NCBI GenBank assembly: GCA_905182295.1
Contig: CAJJAZ010000006.1
Coordinates: 124,001 to 188,000 of the forward strand
Source: an uncultured Flavobacteriaceae bacterium
Lineage (GTDB): Bacteria > Bacteroidota > Bacteroidia > Flavobacteriales > Flavobacteriaceae
Length of the DNA stretch: 64,000 nucleotides
Reading direction: 5' to 3'
Positions 49,513-60,092 of this stretch are shown one piece after another. A model generated the notes under the pieces. The model was not told the DNA's origin. It saw nothing but the letters and a program-made list of their open reading frames with translations, and searched no databases. How positions within the stretch are numbered: position 1 is the first letter of the stretch; each line of letters begins with the position of its first letter. A program made the position numbers and the translations under genes.

Positions 49513-52035
49513 TTATTGAATAGACTTCTTTTTAAAAGCGTAATAAATTCCTATACCCATGAGCAGCGTAAAAATAAAATAACTTAAAAGGGCTATTTTA
49601 CTGCCTTGATAAACTACCCCAGGCTTATATTCAAAAACAATTTCATGAGACCCTTTAGGTACCTCTATTCCCCTTAAAGCATAGTTCACTTTTTTTATGG
49701 GTGCCAATTCCCCGTCTATACTTGCAGTCCAACCAGATGGATAGTGCATTTCCGAGAAAACAGCAAAGCCCCTATCCGAATGATTGGATTGGTAAAGCAT
49801 CCGATTGGTACTGTAGGAGATTAAATCAATAGACGGTATTATATCTCGATCATTTAATAAATTATTGGGTAAATTATCCTCTTTTAAATCACCTATAACA
49901 TAGGCTCCACTAACGGTATTGGGTTGAATTAAACCATTTTCTTTAAAAAATTCTAAATCACTTAGAAGCAAGCTTGCCTGAGACTTTGTATTTAAACCAT
50001 TAAGCCCTTGTAACCAATCGTTATGGTCTTTAACACCCACCAATTCTTTTACAAACCATGCATTCCCATTTGCATTTTGATTGATTGCCAAACTTGGGGT
50101 GCCAGATTCAGAAGGCTGAATGACGTATTTTACATTCAACATATGTAAAATTTCCAAATGACTTTGGTGAATATGAAATTCAAATAGGTCTTCTATTGCG
50201 CTAGGTTTGGCCGCATGATAACCCCCAATTGATTTATGAAAATAGGAAGTTCTTGCGCCGTTAAAGCCTTCAGACATATCGTATACACGGTAAACAGTCG
50301 TGTCTTTTAAGATCTCTTTATCTATGGCATTGGCCGTAAATGGTTTATTAACTTTTGCTGCAGAAACAAAATTATCTGCATTTACATACCTCTTGGCTAC
50401 ACCTACTAAATCTATGAGAACAACAATACTAACTAAAGCAAGTGTTTTGAATATACTCCAATGCTTTTTTATTCCCCACCATAAACCACCGAGGAGTACT
50501 GAAAGTAAAAGAAAGGATCTTATCAGGTCTGACCTCAAGGCATAAGCCCGGTCTTTTTGAATGACCTCTAAAAGTGCATCGCCATACATGGCGGCTAATT
50601 GAGAATCCGAGTTTCCTTGATAATCTAGTATAAAACTCACCCCAAATATAAGTGTTAATACTACCGAAAGGATAGCTGCAACAAGTCTGATCGCTTTTAA
50701 TTTATCTAATTCCTTAAGCTCTTTTTTGACCAATAAGTAGTTCAAACCAATACTGGCTAGAGCAGGCACACAAAGTGCCACGATTACTTGAATGGATGAA
50801 ACTGCTCTAAATTTGTCATACAAAGGGAAATAATCAATCATTAGATCCGTGAGTGGCATAAAAAACTTACCCCAAGAAAGCATGAGGGTGAATAATGCCC
50901 CAATTAAAAAAACCCAACGCAGCTTATTTTTATACAATAAAAAACCAATGAAAAATAAGGCAACAACACTAATACCTAAGTAAGCTGGACCAGATGTCGG
51001 GGGCTGTGGACCCCAATAAAGCGGTAGATTACTTGAAAAATCTAATGCATTGGTAGTTGAAACACCCTGGGCTAATAAAAATGCATAGGTATTTGAATCT
51101 TTACCTAAAGACTCTTTAAATGAACCTCCCGCAAGCCTTGGAACCATCAAATTTAATGACTCTAACGGACCATAGGAATAATAGGTTATATAGTCTTTAT
51201 CCAGTCCTGAACTAGGGGCTTTCTGGCTGCCATCTGTCGCAATAGTGACTGGGGAGGGGCCTCTGGTACTCCAATCTGCATATTCCTTAGTAGAAAGTAA
51301 CATAGAGGCATTCATCCCAATACCGAGCAGCACTGCGAAGAGTAATATTCCCACTGTCTTAAAAAATGATTTGAGCTGTTTTTCTTTATAGGCAAACCAT
51401 AAAAAAACCATTCCTAAAATGAGCACCAACAGCATAAAGTAAAAAGTCATTTGAACGTGGTTGGCTACAATTTCTAATCCCATAGCAAGGACTGTTACAC
51501 CAAATCCCAACCAATATTTTTTGTCAAATGTCCATAAAATTCCAGCCAAAACCATGGGCATATAACCCAAAGCATGGGCTTTGGCGTTGTGTCCTACCCC
51601 TAATATTATAATGAAATAAGTGGAAAAACCATAAGCTAAAGCACCTAAGACAGCGATTCTATAATCAATTTTAAGGCTACAGAGTAGTAAATAAAAACCC
51701 ATAAAATACAGGAATAAATAATCTGCCGGCCGGGGAAGAAAACGAATCGTCCTGTCTAGTGATTTTATGAAATTATTTGGGAATTGAGCTCCTAATTGAA
51801 AGGTAGGCATACCCCCAAAAGCACTGTTGGTCCAATAAGGCTCCTCCTCTGTTTGTGATCTAAAGTCATTTTGCTCTTTGGCCATTCCTGTATATTGAAC
51901 TATATCTGATTGTTCAATTTGTTTGTCTTGCAAAACAGGATAGAAAAAAGAAACAGAAACAATCGCAAAAAGCAATAGCACCCCAAGCCCTTTTAGGAGG
52001 CTATTTACCACCCCTTTATCAATAAAATTATTCAT
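49513..52035 (-). CDS. YfhO-family large membrane protein
   Basis: Many TM helices, GGMPTFQLG, C-terminal FSEMHYPSGWTASIDGELAPIKKVNYALRGIEVPKGSHEIVFEYKP. Confidence 0.88.
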   Translation of the reverse strand: MNNFIDKGVVNSLLKGLGVLLLFAIVSVSFFYPVLQDKQIEQSDIVQYTGMAKEQNDFRSQTEEEPYWTNSAFGGMPTFQLGAQFPNNFIKSLDRTIRFLPRPADYLFLYFMGFYLLLCSLKIDYRIAVLGALAYGFSTYFIIILGVGHNAKAHALGYMPMVLAGILWTFDKKYWLGFGVTVLAMGLEIVANHVQMTFYFMLLVLILGMVFLWFAYKEKQLKSFFKTVGILLFAVLLGIGMNASMLLSTKEYADWSTRGPSPVTIATDGSQKAPSSGLDKDYITYYSYGPLESLNLMVPRLAGGSFKESLGKDSNTYAFLLAQGVSTTNALDFSSNLPLYWGPQPPTSGPAYLGISVVALFFIGFLLYKNKLRWVFLIGALFTLMLSWGKFFMPLTDLMIDYFPLYDKFRAVSSIQVIVALCVPALASIGLNYLLVKKELKELDKLKAIRLVAAILSVVLTLIFGVSFILDYQGNSDSQLAAMYGDALLEVIQKDRAYALRSDLIRSFLLLSVLLGGLWWGIKKHWSIFKTLALVSIVVLIDLVGVAKRYVNADNFVSAAKVNKPFTANAIDKEILKDTTVYRVYDMSEGFNGARTSYFHKSIGGYHAAKPSAIEDLFEFHIHQSHLEILHMLNVKYVIQPSESGTPSLAINQNANGNAWFVKELVGVKDHNDWLQGLNGLNTKSQASLLLSDLEFFKENGLIQPNTVSGAYVIGDLKEDNLPNNLLNDRDIIPSIDLISYSTNRMLYQSNHSDRGFAVFSEMHYPSGWTASIDGELAPIKKVNYALRGIEVPKGSHEIVFEYKPGVVYQGSKIALLSYFIFTLLMGIGIYYAFKKKSIQ

Positions 52036-52043
52036 GCCCTAAG

Positions 52044-52292
52044 TTATTCAATTTCTTCAAAATCTATATACTCCCCAACGGGTGTTTTTTCTTTGGCAAT
52101 AGGGGGCTTTTTTGAATTATCCCGTTTAGGTGCTGTTCCTTGGTTTTCTGCAAAACCAGTGAAAGAGTTCTTCATTTTTTTTTGTAACCTTTTTAAGGCA
52201 AATGCCATGATTTTAGGAGCAAATAACCTCAAAAGCCATTTAAAAACATAAAACCCCAACAGTATATAGAGAAGTGTACTTAAAAAACCCAT
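52044..52292 (-). CDS. DUF4834-like small membrane protein
   Basis: N-terminal TM helix, RLFAPKIMAFALKRLQKKM; start at internal ATG 52292 likely. Confidence 0.65.
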   Translation of the reverse strand: MGFLSTLLYILLGFYVFKWLLRLFAPKIMAFALKRLQKKMKNSFTGFAENQGTAPKRDNSKKPPIAKEKTPVGEYIDFEEIE

Positions 52293-52368
52293 TATCTTTA
52301 TTAAATTTATCCAAAAATACAATTCTACAACCGCACAAAAGCTTGTGTGGGATTAAAATAATCTTAAA

Positions 52369-53259
52369 ATGCATAAAAAACCTACTATTCAAGGCCCATT
52401 AATACTTAAAATGAGCTTATTTACCGTAGGGCTTCTATTCAGTATATGTAGTTTTTCTCAGTATACAGATATTATTAACTCCAACAATCCAGGAAATAGC
52501 ACAGGCGCTTATAGTGTGGGCAAAAGGGTGTATCAGATAGAAAGTGGTTTTAGTGTAGATCGGTTAAGAGGAGTAGCTTTACAATCTGAATCTCTTTTTA
52601 ATAATGGGAATTTGGCCTTGAGGGTGGGACTATTTTCAGAAGTTATAGAACTTATATACGAGGGGTCCTATACCATGGAATTTTCTACCAGCCCTGTTCC
52701 AGGGGGAAAAATTGGTATTGACCAAGGATTCACCTCTAATAGAATTGGTGCAAAAATTATGTTGTTTGATCCCTTTAAAAATCCTAACAATAGGCCTATT
52801 AACGTGTATAGTTGGAAGAAAAACAACGGTTTTAGGTGGAGAAATATCTTACCTGCTGTAGCACTCTATGCTGGAGCTAATATAGGTCTAGAAAGTAGCC
52901 CATACTTAATAGATAACCCGTCTTTTGCCCCTAGAGCAATGATAGTTACTCAAAGCCATTTAACGCCAAAAATGGTGCTTATACTCAATGGAATTTACGA
53001 CTTTATTGGTTCAGAAACCTTGGCGGAAAAAACGATAATAGCCTCCCTTTCTTATGCCATTAAGAGGAAATGGAGTGTGTTTGTAGAAGGTCAATACAGT
53101 ATATTACCAAACTACGAAGAGCAAATTATCAGAACTGGCGGTGCTTTCTTGTTTAGAAAAGACCTTCAATTTGACCTTTACACCGGAATAAATTTTCAAA
53201 AGGAACCTTCTAGGGAAGTTATCGGACTTGGATTTTCTTACAGGTTAGACAGGCATTAA
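52369..53259 (+). CDS. Outer-membrane beta-barrel protein (transporter-like)
   Basis: Signal peptide, alternating beta-strand pattern, VGKRVYQIESGF...ALRVGLFSEVIEL...C-terminal GLGFSYRLDRH. Confidence 0.72.
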   Translation: MHKKPTIQGPLILKMSLFTVGLLFSICSFSQYTDIINSNNPGNSTGAYSVGKRVYQIESGFSVDRLRGVALQSESLFNNGNLALRVGLFSEVIELIYEGSYTMEFSTSPVPGGKIGIDQGFTSNRIGAKIMLFDPFKNPNNRPINVYSWKKNNGFRWRNILPAVALYAGANIGLESSPYLIDNPSFAPRAMIVTQSHLTPKMVLILNGIYDFIGSETLAEKTIIASLSYAIKRKWSVFVEGQYSILPNYEEQIIRTGGAFLFRKDLQFDLYTGINFQKEPSREVIGLGFSYRLDRH

Positions 53260-53296
53260 CAACTAGTGGCCCCATAAATAAATTTAAAAATTATAC

Positions 53297-54415
53297 ATGA
53301 TAGAGATTAGAGAAGCCATTGGTAAGAAAGGAATCAAAGACTTTGTTTGTTTTCCATTCTCTTTATATAAAGACAATCCTTATTGGGTACCTCCTATTAT
53401 TAAAGATGAAATGGAGGTTTTTGATCCTTCAATTAATCCGGTTTTCAAAACAGCTCAAGCACATTTTTTTTTAGCCTATATGGATGGTGAAATTGTAGGA
53501 AGGGTTGCGGCTATGATCAACTGGATTGAGGTTAAAGAGCAAAAAATAAAGAAAATGCGCTTTGGTTGGATGGATTTCATAGACAACAAAGAAGTCTCTA
53601 AAGCGCTCATCGAAAAAGTAATCGTCATTGGTCGTGAACACGAATTAACCTATATGGAGGGTCCAGTAGGCTTTTCTAACTTAGATAAGGTAGGTTGCCT
53701 TATTGAAGGTTTTGATCACATAGGGACCATGATTACTTGGTATAACCACCCTTATTATGCAGCACATTTTGAATCATTAGGATTTGTCAAGGAAAAGGAA
53801 TACATGGAAAACACCTTTCCATTTAGCAATATAGATCCAAGCCTTTTTAATAAGGCACAGGAACTCATCAAAAGACGTTATAAACTCAGAGCACTCAATT
53901 TCACTAAGACCAAAGATATTTTACCATACGCAGATAAAATGTTCGGTTTATTCAATGAAAGCTATGCAAATCTATCTTCTTTTGTGCCTATCACGGAGGT
54001 GCAAAAAGCGTTTTTCACCAAGAGATACTTGTCTTTCATTAATCCTGAATTTATAAAATTTGTTTTTGATGAAGCAGACAACTTAGTGGCTTTTGCCATT
54101 TTAATGCCCTCCTTTTCAAAAGCCTTACAAAAAGCCAATGGACGTTTATTCCCCTTTGGATTATTTCACTTACTACAAGCGAGAAGAAAATCTAAAGACA
54201 TTATCTTTTATCTCATTGGGGTCCATCCAAAATATCAAAACAAAGGACTTACAGCCATTCTATTTCATGAATGTTGGATTGCATGTAATAAAAAAGGCAT
54301 TGAAAAATGTATTAGAACCCCTGAACTAGAAGAGAATATAGCCATAAAAAATTTGTGGAGTGCTTTTGATCCAAAAGTGCACAAGCGCAGGAGAACCTAT
54401 AAAAAATCCTTATAA
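53297..54415 (+). CDS. GNAT-like N-acyltransferase superfamily protein
   Basis: AHFFLAYMDGEIVGRVAAMIN, GFSNLDKVGCLIEGFD, FYLIGVHPKYQNKGLTAILFHE. Confidence 0.72.
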   Translation: MIEIREAIGKKGIKDFVCFPFSLYKDNPYWVPPIIKDEMEVFDPSINPVFKTAQAHFFLAYMDGEIVGRVAAMINWIEVKEQKIKKMRFGWMDFIDNKEVSKALIEKVIVIGREHELTYMEGPVGFSNLDKVGCLIEGFDHIGTMITWYNHPYYAAHFESLGFVKEKEYMENTFPFSNIDPSLFNKAQELIKRRYKLRALNFTKTKDILPYADKMFGLFNESYANLSSFVPITEVQKAFFTKRYLSFINPEFIKFVFDEADNLVAFAILMPSFSKALQKANGRLFPFGLFHLLQARRKSKDIIFYLIGVHPKYQNKGLTAILFHECWIACNKKGIEKCIRTPELEENIAIKNLWSAFDPKVHKRRRTYKKSL

Positions 54416-54450
54416 AAAAGCCTGATAGTAAAACTATCAGGCTTTTTTTT
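54414..54450. terminator. Bidirectional Rho-independent terminator between convergent genes
   Basis: AAAAAAGCCTGATAGT-AAA-ACTATCAGGCTTTTTTTT: 10-bp perfect stem flanked by A and T tracts. Confidence 0.92.
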
Positions 54451-54476
54451 ATGTGTTTGACTTCTTGGAAAAATAT

Positions 54477-55736
54477 CTATTCTCCCATAGCAGCACTTAC
54501 TGCAGCAGAAAGTCTTTTATAAGTGCCATTTTCTAAACGCTCTCTGATCGCTGAGAAAGCGGTTAACGTAAGGTCTATATCTTCTTGTATATGGGTTGCT
54601 GTAGGAATTAATCTCAATAAAATCAAGCCTTTAGGTATTACAGGATATACTACTATAGAACAGAAAATTCCATGGTTTTCTCTAAGGTCTTTTACCAAGG
54701 CCATAGCCTCTGGTATACTTCCATTCAAATACACAGGGGTAACACAACTTGTCGTAGTCCCTATATCAAAGCCTTGTGCTTTTAGACCCGATTGCAACGC
54801 ATTAACATTACGCCATAAATTTGCCTTGAGCTCTGGTTGAGTTCTAAGCATATCTAAACGCTTCAAAGCTCCTTTAACATAAATCATTGGAAGCGACTTT
54901 GCGAACATTTGCGAACGCAAGTTGTATTTTAAATAGTCAATAATTTCTTTATCTGCAGCAATAAATGCACCAATACCTGCCATAGATTTTGCGAAAGTTG
55001 CAAAATAAACATCTATGTCTGCCTGTATGCCTTGTTCCTCACCTGCTCCAGCACCTGTCTTACCAAGTGTTCCAAAACCGTGGGCGTCGTCTACTAATAA
55101 TCTAAAGTTAAATTTTTGTTTAAGGGCTACAATTTCTTTTAGTTTTCCTTGCTCACCCCGCATACCAAACACACCTTCTGAAATCACTAAGATCCCTCCA
55201 CCAGTTAGTTCTGCCATTTTGGTAGCGCGCTCTAGGTTTTTTTCTAAACTCTCCATGTCGTTGTGCTTGAAAGTAAAACGTTTACCCATATGCAAACGAA
55301 CGCCATCTATAATACAAGCGTGTGCGTCTAGATCATAAACGATAATGTCGTCCTTAGAAACCAAGGCGTCTATGGTAGACATAATACCCTGATAACCAAA
55401 ATTTAAAAGATAAGAAGCTTCTTTTTCTACAAATTCTGCCAATTCATTTTGTAATTGCTCGTGAAAATCAGTATGACCACTCATCATTCTAGCCCCCATA
55501 GGATAAGCAGCACCATGTTCTAGCGCTGCAGCACCATCTACCGCTTTAATCTCTGGCAAATTAGCTAATCCTAAATAATCATTGATGCTCCAGGTAATGA
55601 CTTCTTTTCCCCTAAAAGACATTCTATTGGAAATAGGTCCTTCTAATTTAGGAAATACAAAATACCCTTCTGCTTGTGAAGCCCATTTTCCTAATGGGCC
55701 TTTATTTTCTTTAATTCTTTCAAAAAGATCTCTCAT
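54477..55736 (-). CDS. Alpha-oxoamine synthase (serine palmitoyltransferase / cysteate acyltransferase-like PLP enzyme)
   Basis: NDYLGLANLPEIKAVDGAAALEHGAAYPMGARMMSGHTDFHEQLQNELAEF, LLVDDAHGFGTLGKTGAG, FATFAKSMAGIGAF (PLP Lys). Confidence 0.88.
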   Translation of the reverse strand: MRDLFERIKENKGPLGKWASQAEGYFVFPKLEGPISNRMSFRGKEVITWSINDYLGLANLPEIKAVDGAAALEHGAAYPMGARMMSGHTDFHEQLQNELAEFVEKEASYLLNFGYQGIMSTIDALVSKDDIIVYDLDAHACIIDGVRLHMGKRFTFKHNDMESLEKNLERATKMAELTGGGILVISEGVFGMRGEQGKLKEIVALKQKFNFRLLVDDAHGFGTLGKTGAGAGEEQGIQADIDVYFATFAKSMAGIGAFIAADKEIIDYLKYNLRSQMFAKSLPMIYVKGALKRLDMLRTQPELKANLWRNVNALQSGLKAQGFDIGTTTSCVTPVYLNGSIPEAMALVKDLRENHGIFCSIVVYPVIPKGLILLRLIPTATHIQEDIDLTLTAFSAIRERLENGTYKRLSAAVSAAMGE

Positions 55737-55841
55737 GCGTGTTTTTTCTAAGCTACAAAAGTAATTAATTTTTAACAAGACACCTCAATTATTTAGTGTC
55801 TGTGTCTGTACTTATTTTAATTTAAGTATGATTTAAAGGCA

Positions 55842-56876
55842 CTATAGTGAAGTCTTTTGCGCTTCTAATACTTGAGACTCCTCTAAGAAGCCTTGTGCAG
55901 ACATCCACTCGTCAGAGTAAATCTTACTCATATATTTTGAACCGTGGTCAGGAAATATCACAACGACCTTAGCGTTTTTATCGAAGACGCCAGAGGCATG
56001 AAGTTGCTTCACTCCCTGTAACGCAGCTCCAGAGGTATATCCTGCAAAAATACCTTCGGTTTTGGAAATTTCTCTTGCTGTATGAGCACTTTCATGATCG
56101 GTCACTTTTATGAAATAATCAATGGCGCTAAAATCAGTGGCTGTGGGGATTAGGTTTTTCCCTAAGCCTTCTATTCTATAGGGGAAAATGTCTTCTGGAT
56201 TAATTTCACCAGTCTCATGATAGCCTTTTAAAATAGATCCATATGCATCTATTCCAATCACTTTAATAGCCGGATTCTGCTCTTTTAAAAACTGCGCCGT
56301 CCCAGAAATAGTTCCACCAGTTCCGCTACAAGCTACCAAATGGGTGATTTGACCATTGGTGTCTTCCCATATTTCAGGACCTGTACTGCGGTAGTGAGCC
56401 TCTGTATTAAGGCTATTGAAATACTGGTTAATATAAATAGAGTTTGGGGTGTTTTTATGAATGGTCTTAGCTACCTCGTAATAAGATCTTGGATCGTCTG
56501 CGCTAACATGTGCTGGGCAAACATGAACCTCAGCGCCCATAGCCCTTAACATATCTATTTTATCTGGAGAAGATTTAGAGCTCACTGCCAAAATACATTT
56601 ATAGCCTTTTATAGCGCTCACCATGGCCACGCTAAAGCCTGTGTTTCCTGAGGTAGTTTCTATAATAGTGTCTCCTGGTTTCAATAAACCTTTTTCTTCT
56701 GCTATAGCAATAATATGTTGTGCAATTCTATCTTTTGCGGAATGACCAGGGTTAAAAGCTTCTAATTTGGCGTAAAATTCACCGTCAAAACCACGAACGG
56801 TTTTTTGAAGTTGTACAAGCGGTGTTTTTCCTATAAGGGGTAGGATACTGTTGTGAGCATGTATCTTTTTGTGCAT
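55842..56876 (-). CDS. PLP-dependent cysteine synthase / cystathionine beta-synthase family protein (candidate cysteate synthase)
   Basis: [61 protein letters not shown]. Confidence 0.88.
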   Translation of the reverse strand: MHKKIHAHNSILPLIGKTPLVQLQKTVRGFDGEFYAKLEAFNPGHSAKDRIAQHIIAIAEEKGLLKPGDTIIETTSGNTGFSVAMVSAIKGYKCILAVSSKSSPDKIDMLRAMGAEVHVCPAHVSADDPRSYYEVAKTIHKNTPNSIYINQYFNSLNTEAHYRSTGPEIWEDTNGQITHLVACSGTGGTISGTAQFLKEQNPAIKVIGIDAYGSILKGYHETGEINPEDIFPYRIEGLGKNLIPTATDFSAIDYFIKVTDHESAHTAREISKTEGIFAGYTSGAALQGVKQLHASGVFDKNAKVVVIFPDHGSKYMSKIYSDEWMSAQGFLEESQVLEAQKTSL

Positions 56877-56936
56877 GTAACTGTTTTTGATTTAGGTATT
56901 CTCAAGAGAATACATAGCAAATTTAATTGTTTTTTT

Positions 56937-58997
56937 TTAAACGACTATTTTTTGGGCTAAATCTAAAATAAAGGCATATTCTTTGGCAATTTCTTTTAAA
57001 GCCTCGAACCTACCTGAAGCACCTGAATGTCCTGCTTCCATATTAGTGTTAAATAGTAAAGTATTTTGATCGGTCTTTAAGTCCCTTAATTTAGCTACCC
57101 ATTTGGCAGGCTCCCAATACTGTACTTGAGAATCGTGATAACCCGTTATAATCAATGTATTTGGGTAGTCTTGGGCACTGACATTGTCATAAGGAGCATA
57201 AGACATCATATAGTTGTAATAATCCGCTTCATTTGGGTTACCCCATTCGTCATATTCCCCAGTAGTGAGTGGAATACTACTGTCTAACATGGTGGTGACT
57301 ACATCTACAAATGGCACACTGGCAATAATCCCTTTGTATAAATGTGGGGCCATATTCATGACTGCCCCCATTAAAAGTCCACCAGCAGATCCGCCATAGG
57401 CGAACAAACAGTTAGCAGCAGTGAATTTTTCTGAAATTAAAAATTCAGAACAGGCTATAAAATCTGTAAAAGTATTGCGCTTACTAAGCAATTTACCGCC
57501 ATCATACCAAGGTCTTCCCAAATATTCACCCCCACGAATATGTGCAATAGCGTAAACAAATCCCCTGTCTAATAAACTCAGCCTTACGGTAGAAAAATAA
57601 GGATCTGAGGTATGCCCATAAGAACCGTAACCGTATTGGAGTAAAGGACTGCTTCCATCCAAGGGGGTGTCTTTGTGGTACACCAATGAAATAGGAACCT
57701 TTACACCGTCTTTAGCAGTAGCCCAAACCCTTTGAGAAGCATAATTTTCCTCTTTAAAAGCCCCCCCTAAAACTTCTTGCTGCTTCAAAAGTTCTTTGGA
57801 TTTAGTAGCCATGTTATAATCATATACACTAGCAGGAGTAGTCATACTATTGTACCCAAAACGTAGCATTTCTGTGTCAAAATCTGGATTTGTTCCTACA
57901 TATGCGGTATAGGTTTCATTGTCAAAAGGCAGGTAATGAGGCGGTGTACTGCTGTCCCATGGAACGATTTGAATACAGCTTAAGCCGTGGCTTCTCTCTG
58001 AGAGTATGTAGTAGTCTTTAAAGATGGTAATGTCTTCAAGCAACACTTCAGGTCTATGGGGTGTAAAATCCTCCCAATGAGACATATGGGTGTTAGATTC
58101 ATGAACTTTCATGACCTTGAAATTAATCGCTTCATCTTTGTTTGTCAATACATAAAAGTGATCTCCATAATGGTTTAAATCATATTCTAAACCTCTTGTT
58201 CGAGGGCTAAAAACAACTGGGGTAGCTTCTGGCTGATCTGCTGGAAATATACTGTATTCCGTCGTTAGTGTACTCGAAGACCCAATGACAATATATTTCT
58301 TGCTCTTGGTTTTAAATACATACGCATTAAAAGTTTCATCCAATTCTTCATAAATCTTTACATCATTACTGTCTTCACCTAATTTGTGTCTAAAGATAGC
58401 CTCTGATCGCAAGGTCTTCTCGTTTTTAGAAGTATAAAAAAATGTTTTGTTGTCTGCAGCCCAACTGGCACTTCCTGTCGTATTCTCAATTCTGTCGGTC
58501 AACAGCTCACCCGTAATAATATTTTTAACATGCAAGGTGTACTGTCTCCTAGACACCGTATCTGTAGAAAAAATACATAAAGTATTGTCTGGACTCACAG
58601 AGAAACCTCCCAAACTAAAATACTCGTAGTTTTCAGCCAAAACATTACAGTCTAACAACAATTCTTCTTCAGCAGACAAATGCCCTTTTTTACGGGTATA
58701 AATAGGATATTCTTTTCCTAGCTCATACTTGGTAATATACCAATAGCCGTTGTGCTTATATGGAACAGAACTGTCGTCTTCTTTTATCCTAGACTTCATT
58801 TCTTCAAAAAGAAGGTCTTGAAAGTCTTTTGTATGTGCTGTAGCCTGTTCGTAATAATTATTCTCTGCTTCTAGGTACTCGATCACTTCTGGGGCATCTC
58901 TTTCATTCATCCAGAAATATGGATCTACTCTTTCGTAACCTAAATGTGATAGTGTTTTATTTTTCTTTGCTGCCTGAGGCGTATTAGGAATAGTCAT
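56937..58997 (-). CDS. Prolyl oligopeptidase-family S9 peptidase (protease II-like)
   Basis: LDRGFVYAIAHIRGGEYLGRPWYDGGKLLSKRNTFTDFIACSEFLI, FAYGGSAGGLLMGAVMN, GYHDSQVQYWEPAKW, EAGHSGASGRF. Confidence 0.94.
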   Translation of the reverse strand: MTIPNTPQAAKKNKTLSHLGYERVDPYFWMNERDAPEVIEYLEAENNYYEQATAHTKDFQDLLFEEMKSRIKEDDSSVPYKHNGYWYITKYELGKEYPIYTRKKGHLSAEEELLLDCNVLAENYEYFSLGGFSVSPDNTLCIFSTDTVSRRQYTLHVKNIITGELLTDRIENTTGSASWAADNKTFFYTSKNEKTLRSEAIFRHKLGEDSNDVKIYEELDETFNAYVFKTKSKKYIVIGSSSTLTTEYSIFPADQPEATPVVFSPRTRGLEYDLNHYGDHFYVLTNKDEAINFKVMKVHESNTHMSHWEDFTPHRPEVLLEDITIFKDYYILSERSHGLSCIQIVPWDSSTPPHYLPFDNETYTAYVGTNPDFDTEMLRFGYNSMTTPASVYDYNMATKSKELLKQQEVLGGAFKEENYASQRVWATAKDGVKVPISLVYHKDTPLDGSSPLLQYGYGSYGHTSDPYFSTVRLSLLDRGFVYAIAHIRGGEYLGRPWYDGGKLLSKRNTFTDFIACSEFLISEKFTAANCLFAYGGSAGGLLMGAVMNMAPHLYKGIIASVPFVDVVTTMLDSSIPLTTGEYDEWGNPNEADYYNYMMSYAPYDNVSAQDYPNTLIITGYHDSQVQYWEPAKWVAKLRDLKTDQNTLLFNTNMEAGHSGASGRFEALKEIAKEYAFILDLAQKIVV

Positions 58998-59059
58998 ATA
59001 ATTACATTTAAAAGCCACAAAATTACCTAATAAATAAGAGGACTCACTTACATTATACG

Positions 59060-60085
59060 TTAAAAACGATTTAAAATTGACAATAAATGGCTGTGCATTT
59101 CATCGGTGTAATTAAGGTGGGTCACCAATCGCAATTTTCCTGATCCCATTGAAATTAACCTAATGTTGTTTTTATTCATTTTATCCATAAACGCATTGGT
59201 GTCCAATACAGACTCATTGAGCTCAAAAATGATGATGTTCGTATCTACAGGAGATACAGAGAAAATAAAGGCTTTCTCAGATAAGATTGCTTCAATCTCC
59301 TTGGCTTTCCTATGGTCCTCTTTAAGTCTTTCTCTATGATGGTCTAAAGCATAAATACCCGCTGCAGCTAAGAATCCTGCTTGTCTCATACCACCACCAA
59401 AAACCTTTCTTACCCGAAGTGCTTTGGCTATAAAATCTTTAGATCCCAATAGTACAGAGCCCACTGGGCAACCCAAACCTTTAGAAAAACAGACACTTAA
59501 AGAGTCAAATAAGGTGCCGTAAATTTTTGGATCTTCTCCAGTCACAGCGAGTGCATTCCAAATTCTTGCCCCATCTAAATGAAATTTAAGTCCGTTAGCG
59601 GTGCACACTTCTTTAATCGCTTTCATTTCCTCGAAATCCCAAATAGCTCCTCCACCTTTGTTGGTCGTGTTTTCTAAGCTTACCAAAGTGGTCATAGGAC
59701 TGTGGTAAAAGTCCGGAGGATTAATGGCAGCTTTTACCTGCTGAGCGGTAATCATACCCCTGTGTCCTTCTATTAATTTACAAGACACTCCAGAATTAAA
59801 GCTCACTCCCCCACCCTCATAATTAAAAATATGGGCATAATGATCACATATGAGCTGCTCTCCTGGTTGTGTGTGAACTTTAATCGCAGTTTGGTTGGCC
59901 ATAGTCCCCGACGGAAAAAACAAAGCAGCTTCCATACCAAATAGTGCCGCAGTTTTTTCTTCCAGGGCATTTACCGTTGCGTCTTCTTTAAATACGTCGT
60001 CTCCTACTTTAGCAGACATCATGGCCTCTAACATACCTTTGGTAGGCGTAGTGACCGTATCGCTTATTAAATTAATTTCCATCAA
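59060..60085 (-). CDS. Low-specificity L-threonine aldolase
   Basis: NLISDTVTTPTKGM, VGDDVFKEDATVNALEEKTAALFG, LHLDGARIWNAL, SVCFSKGLGCPVGSVL. Confidence 0.93.
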   Translation of the reverse strand: MMEINLISDTVTTPTKGMLEAMMSAKVGDDVFKEDATVNALEEKTAALFGMEAALFFPSGTMANQTAIKVHTQPGEQLICDHYAHIFNYEGGGVSFNSGVSCKLIEGHRGMITAQQVKAAINPPDFYHSPMTTLVSLENTTNKGGGAIWDFEEMKAIKEVCTANGLKFHLDGARIWNALAVTGEDPKIYGTLFDSLSVCFSKGLGCPVGSVLLGSKDFIAKALRVRKVFGGGMRQAGFLAAAGIYALDHHRERLKEDHRKAKEIEAILSEKAFIFSVSPVDTNIIIFELNESVLDTNAFMDKMNKNNIRLISMGSGKLRLVTHLNYTDEMHSHLLSILNRF

Positions 60086-60092
60086 TACAGAA

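Noticed and set aside
55015-55338. Plus-strand 107-aa ORF opposite the oxoamine synthase (also 54523-54840)
   Set aside because: Antisense, Ser/Pro/Cys-rich translation typical of reverse-strand reading of a coding region.
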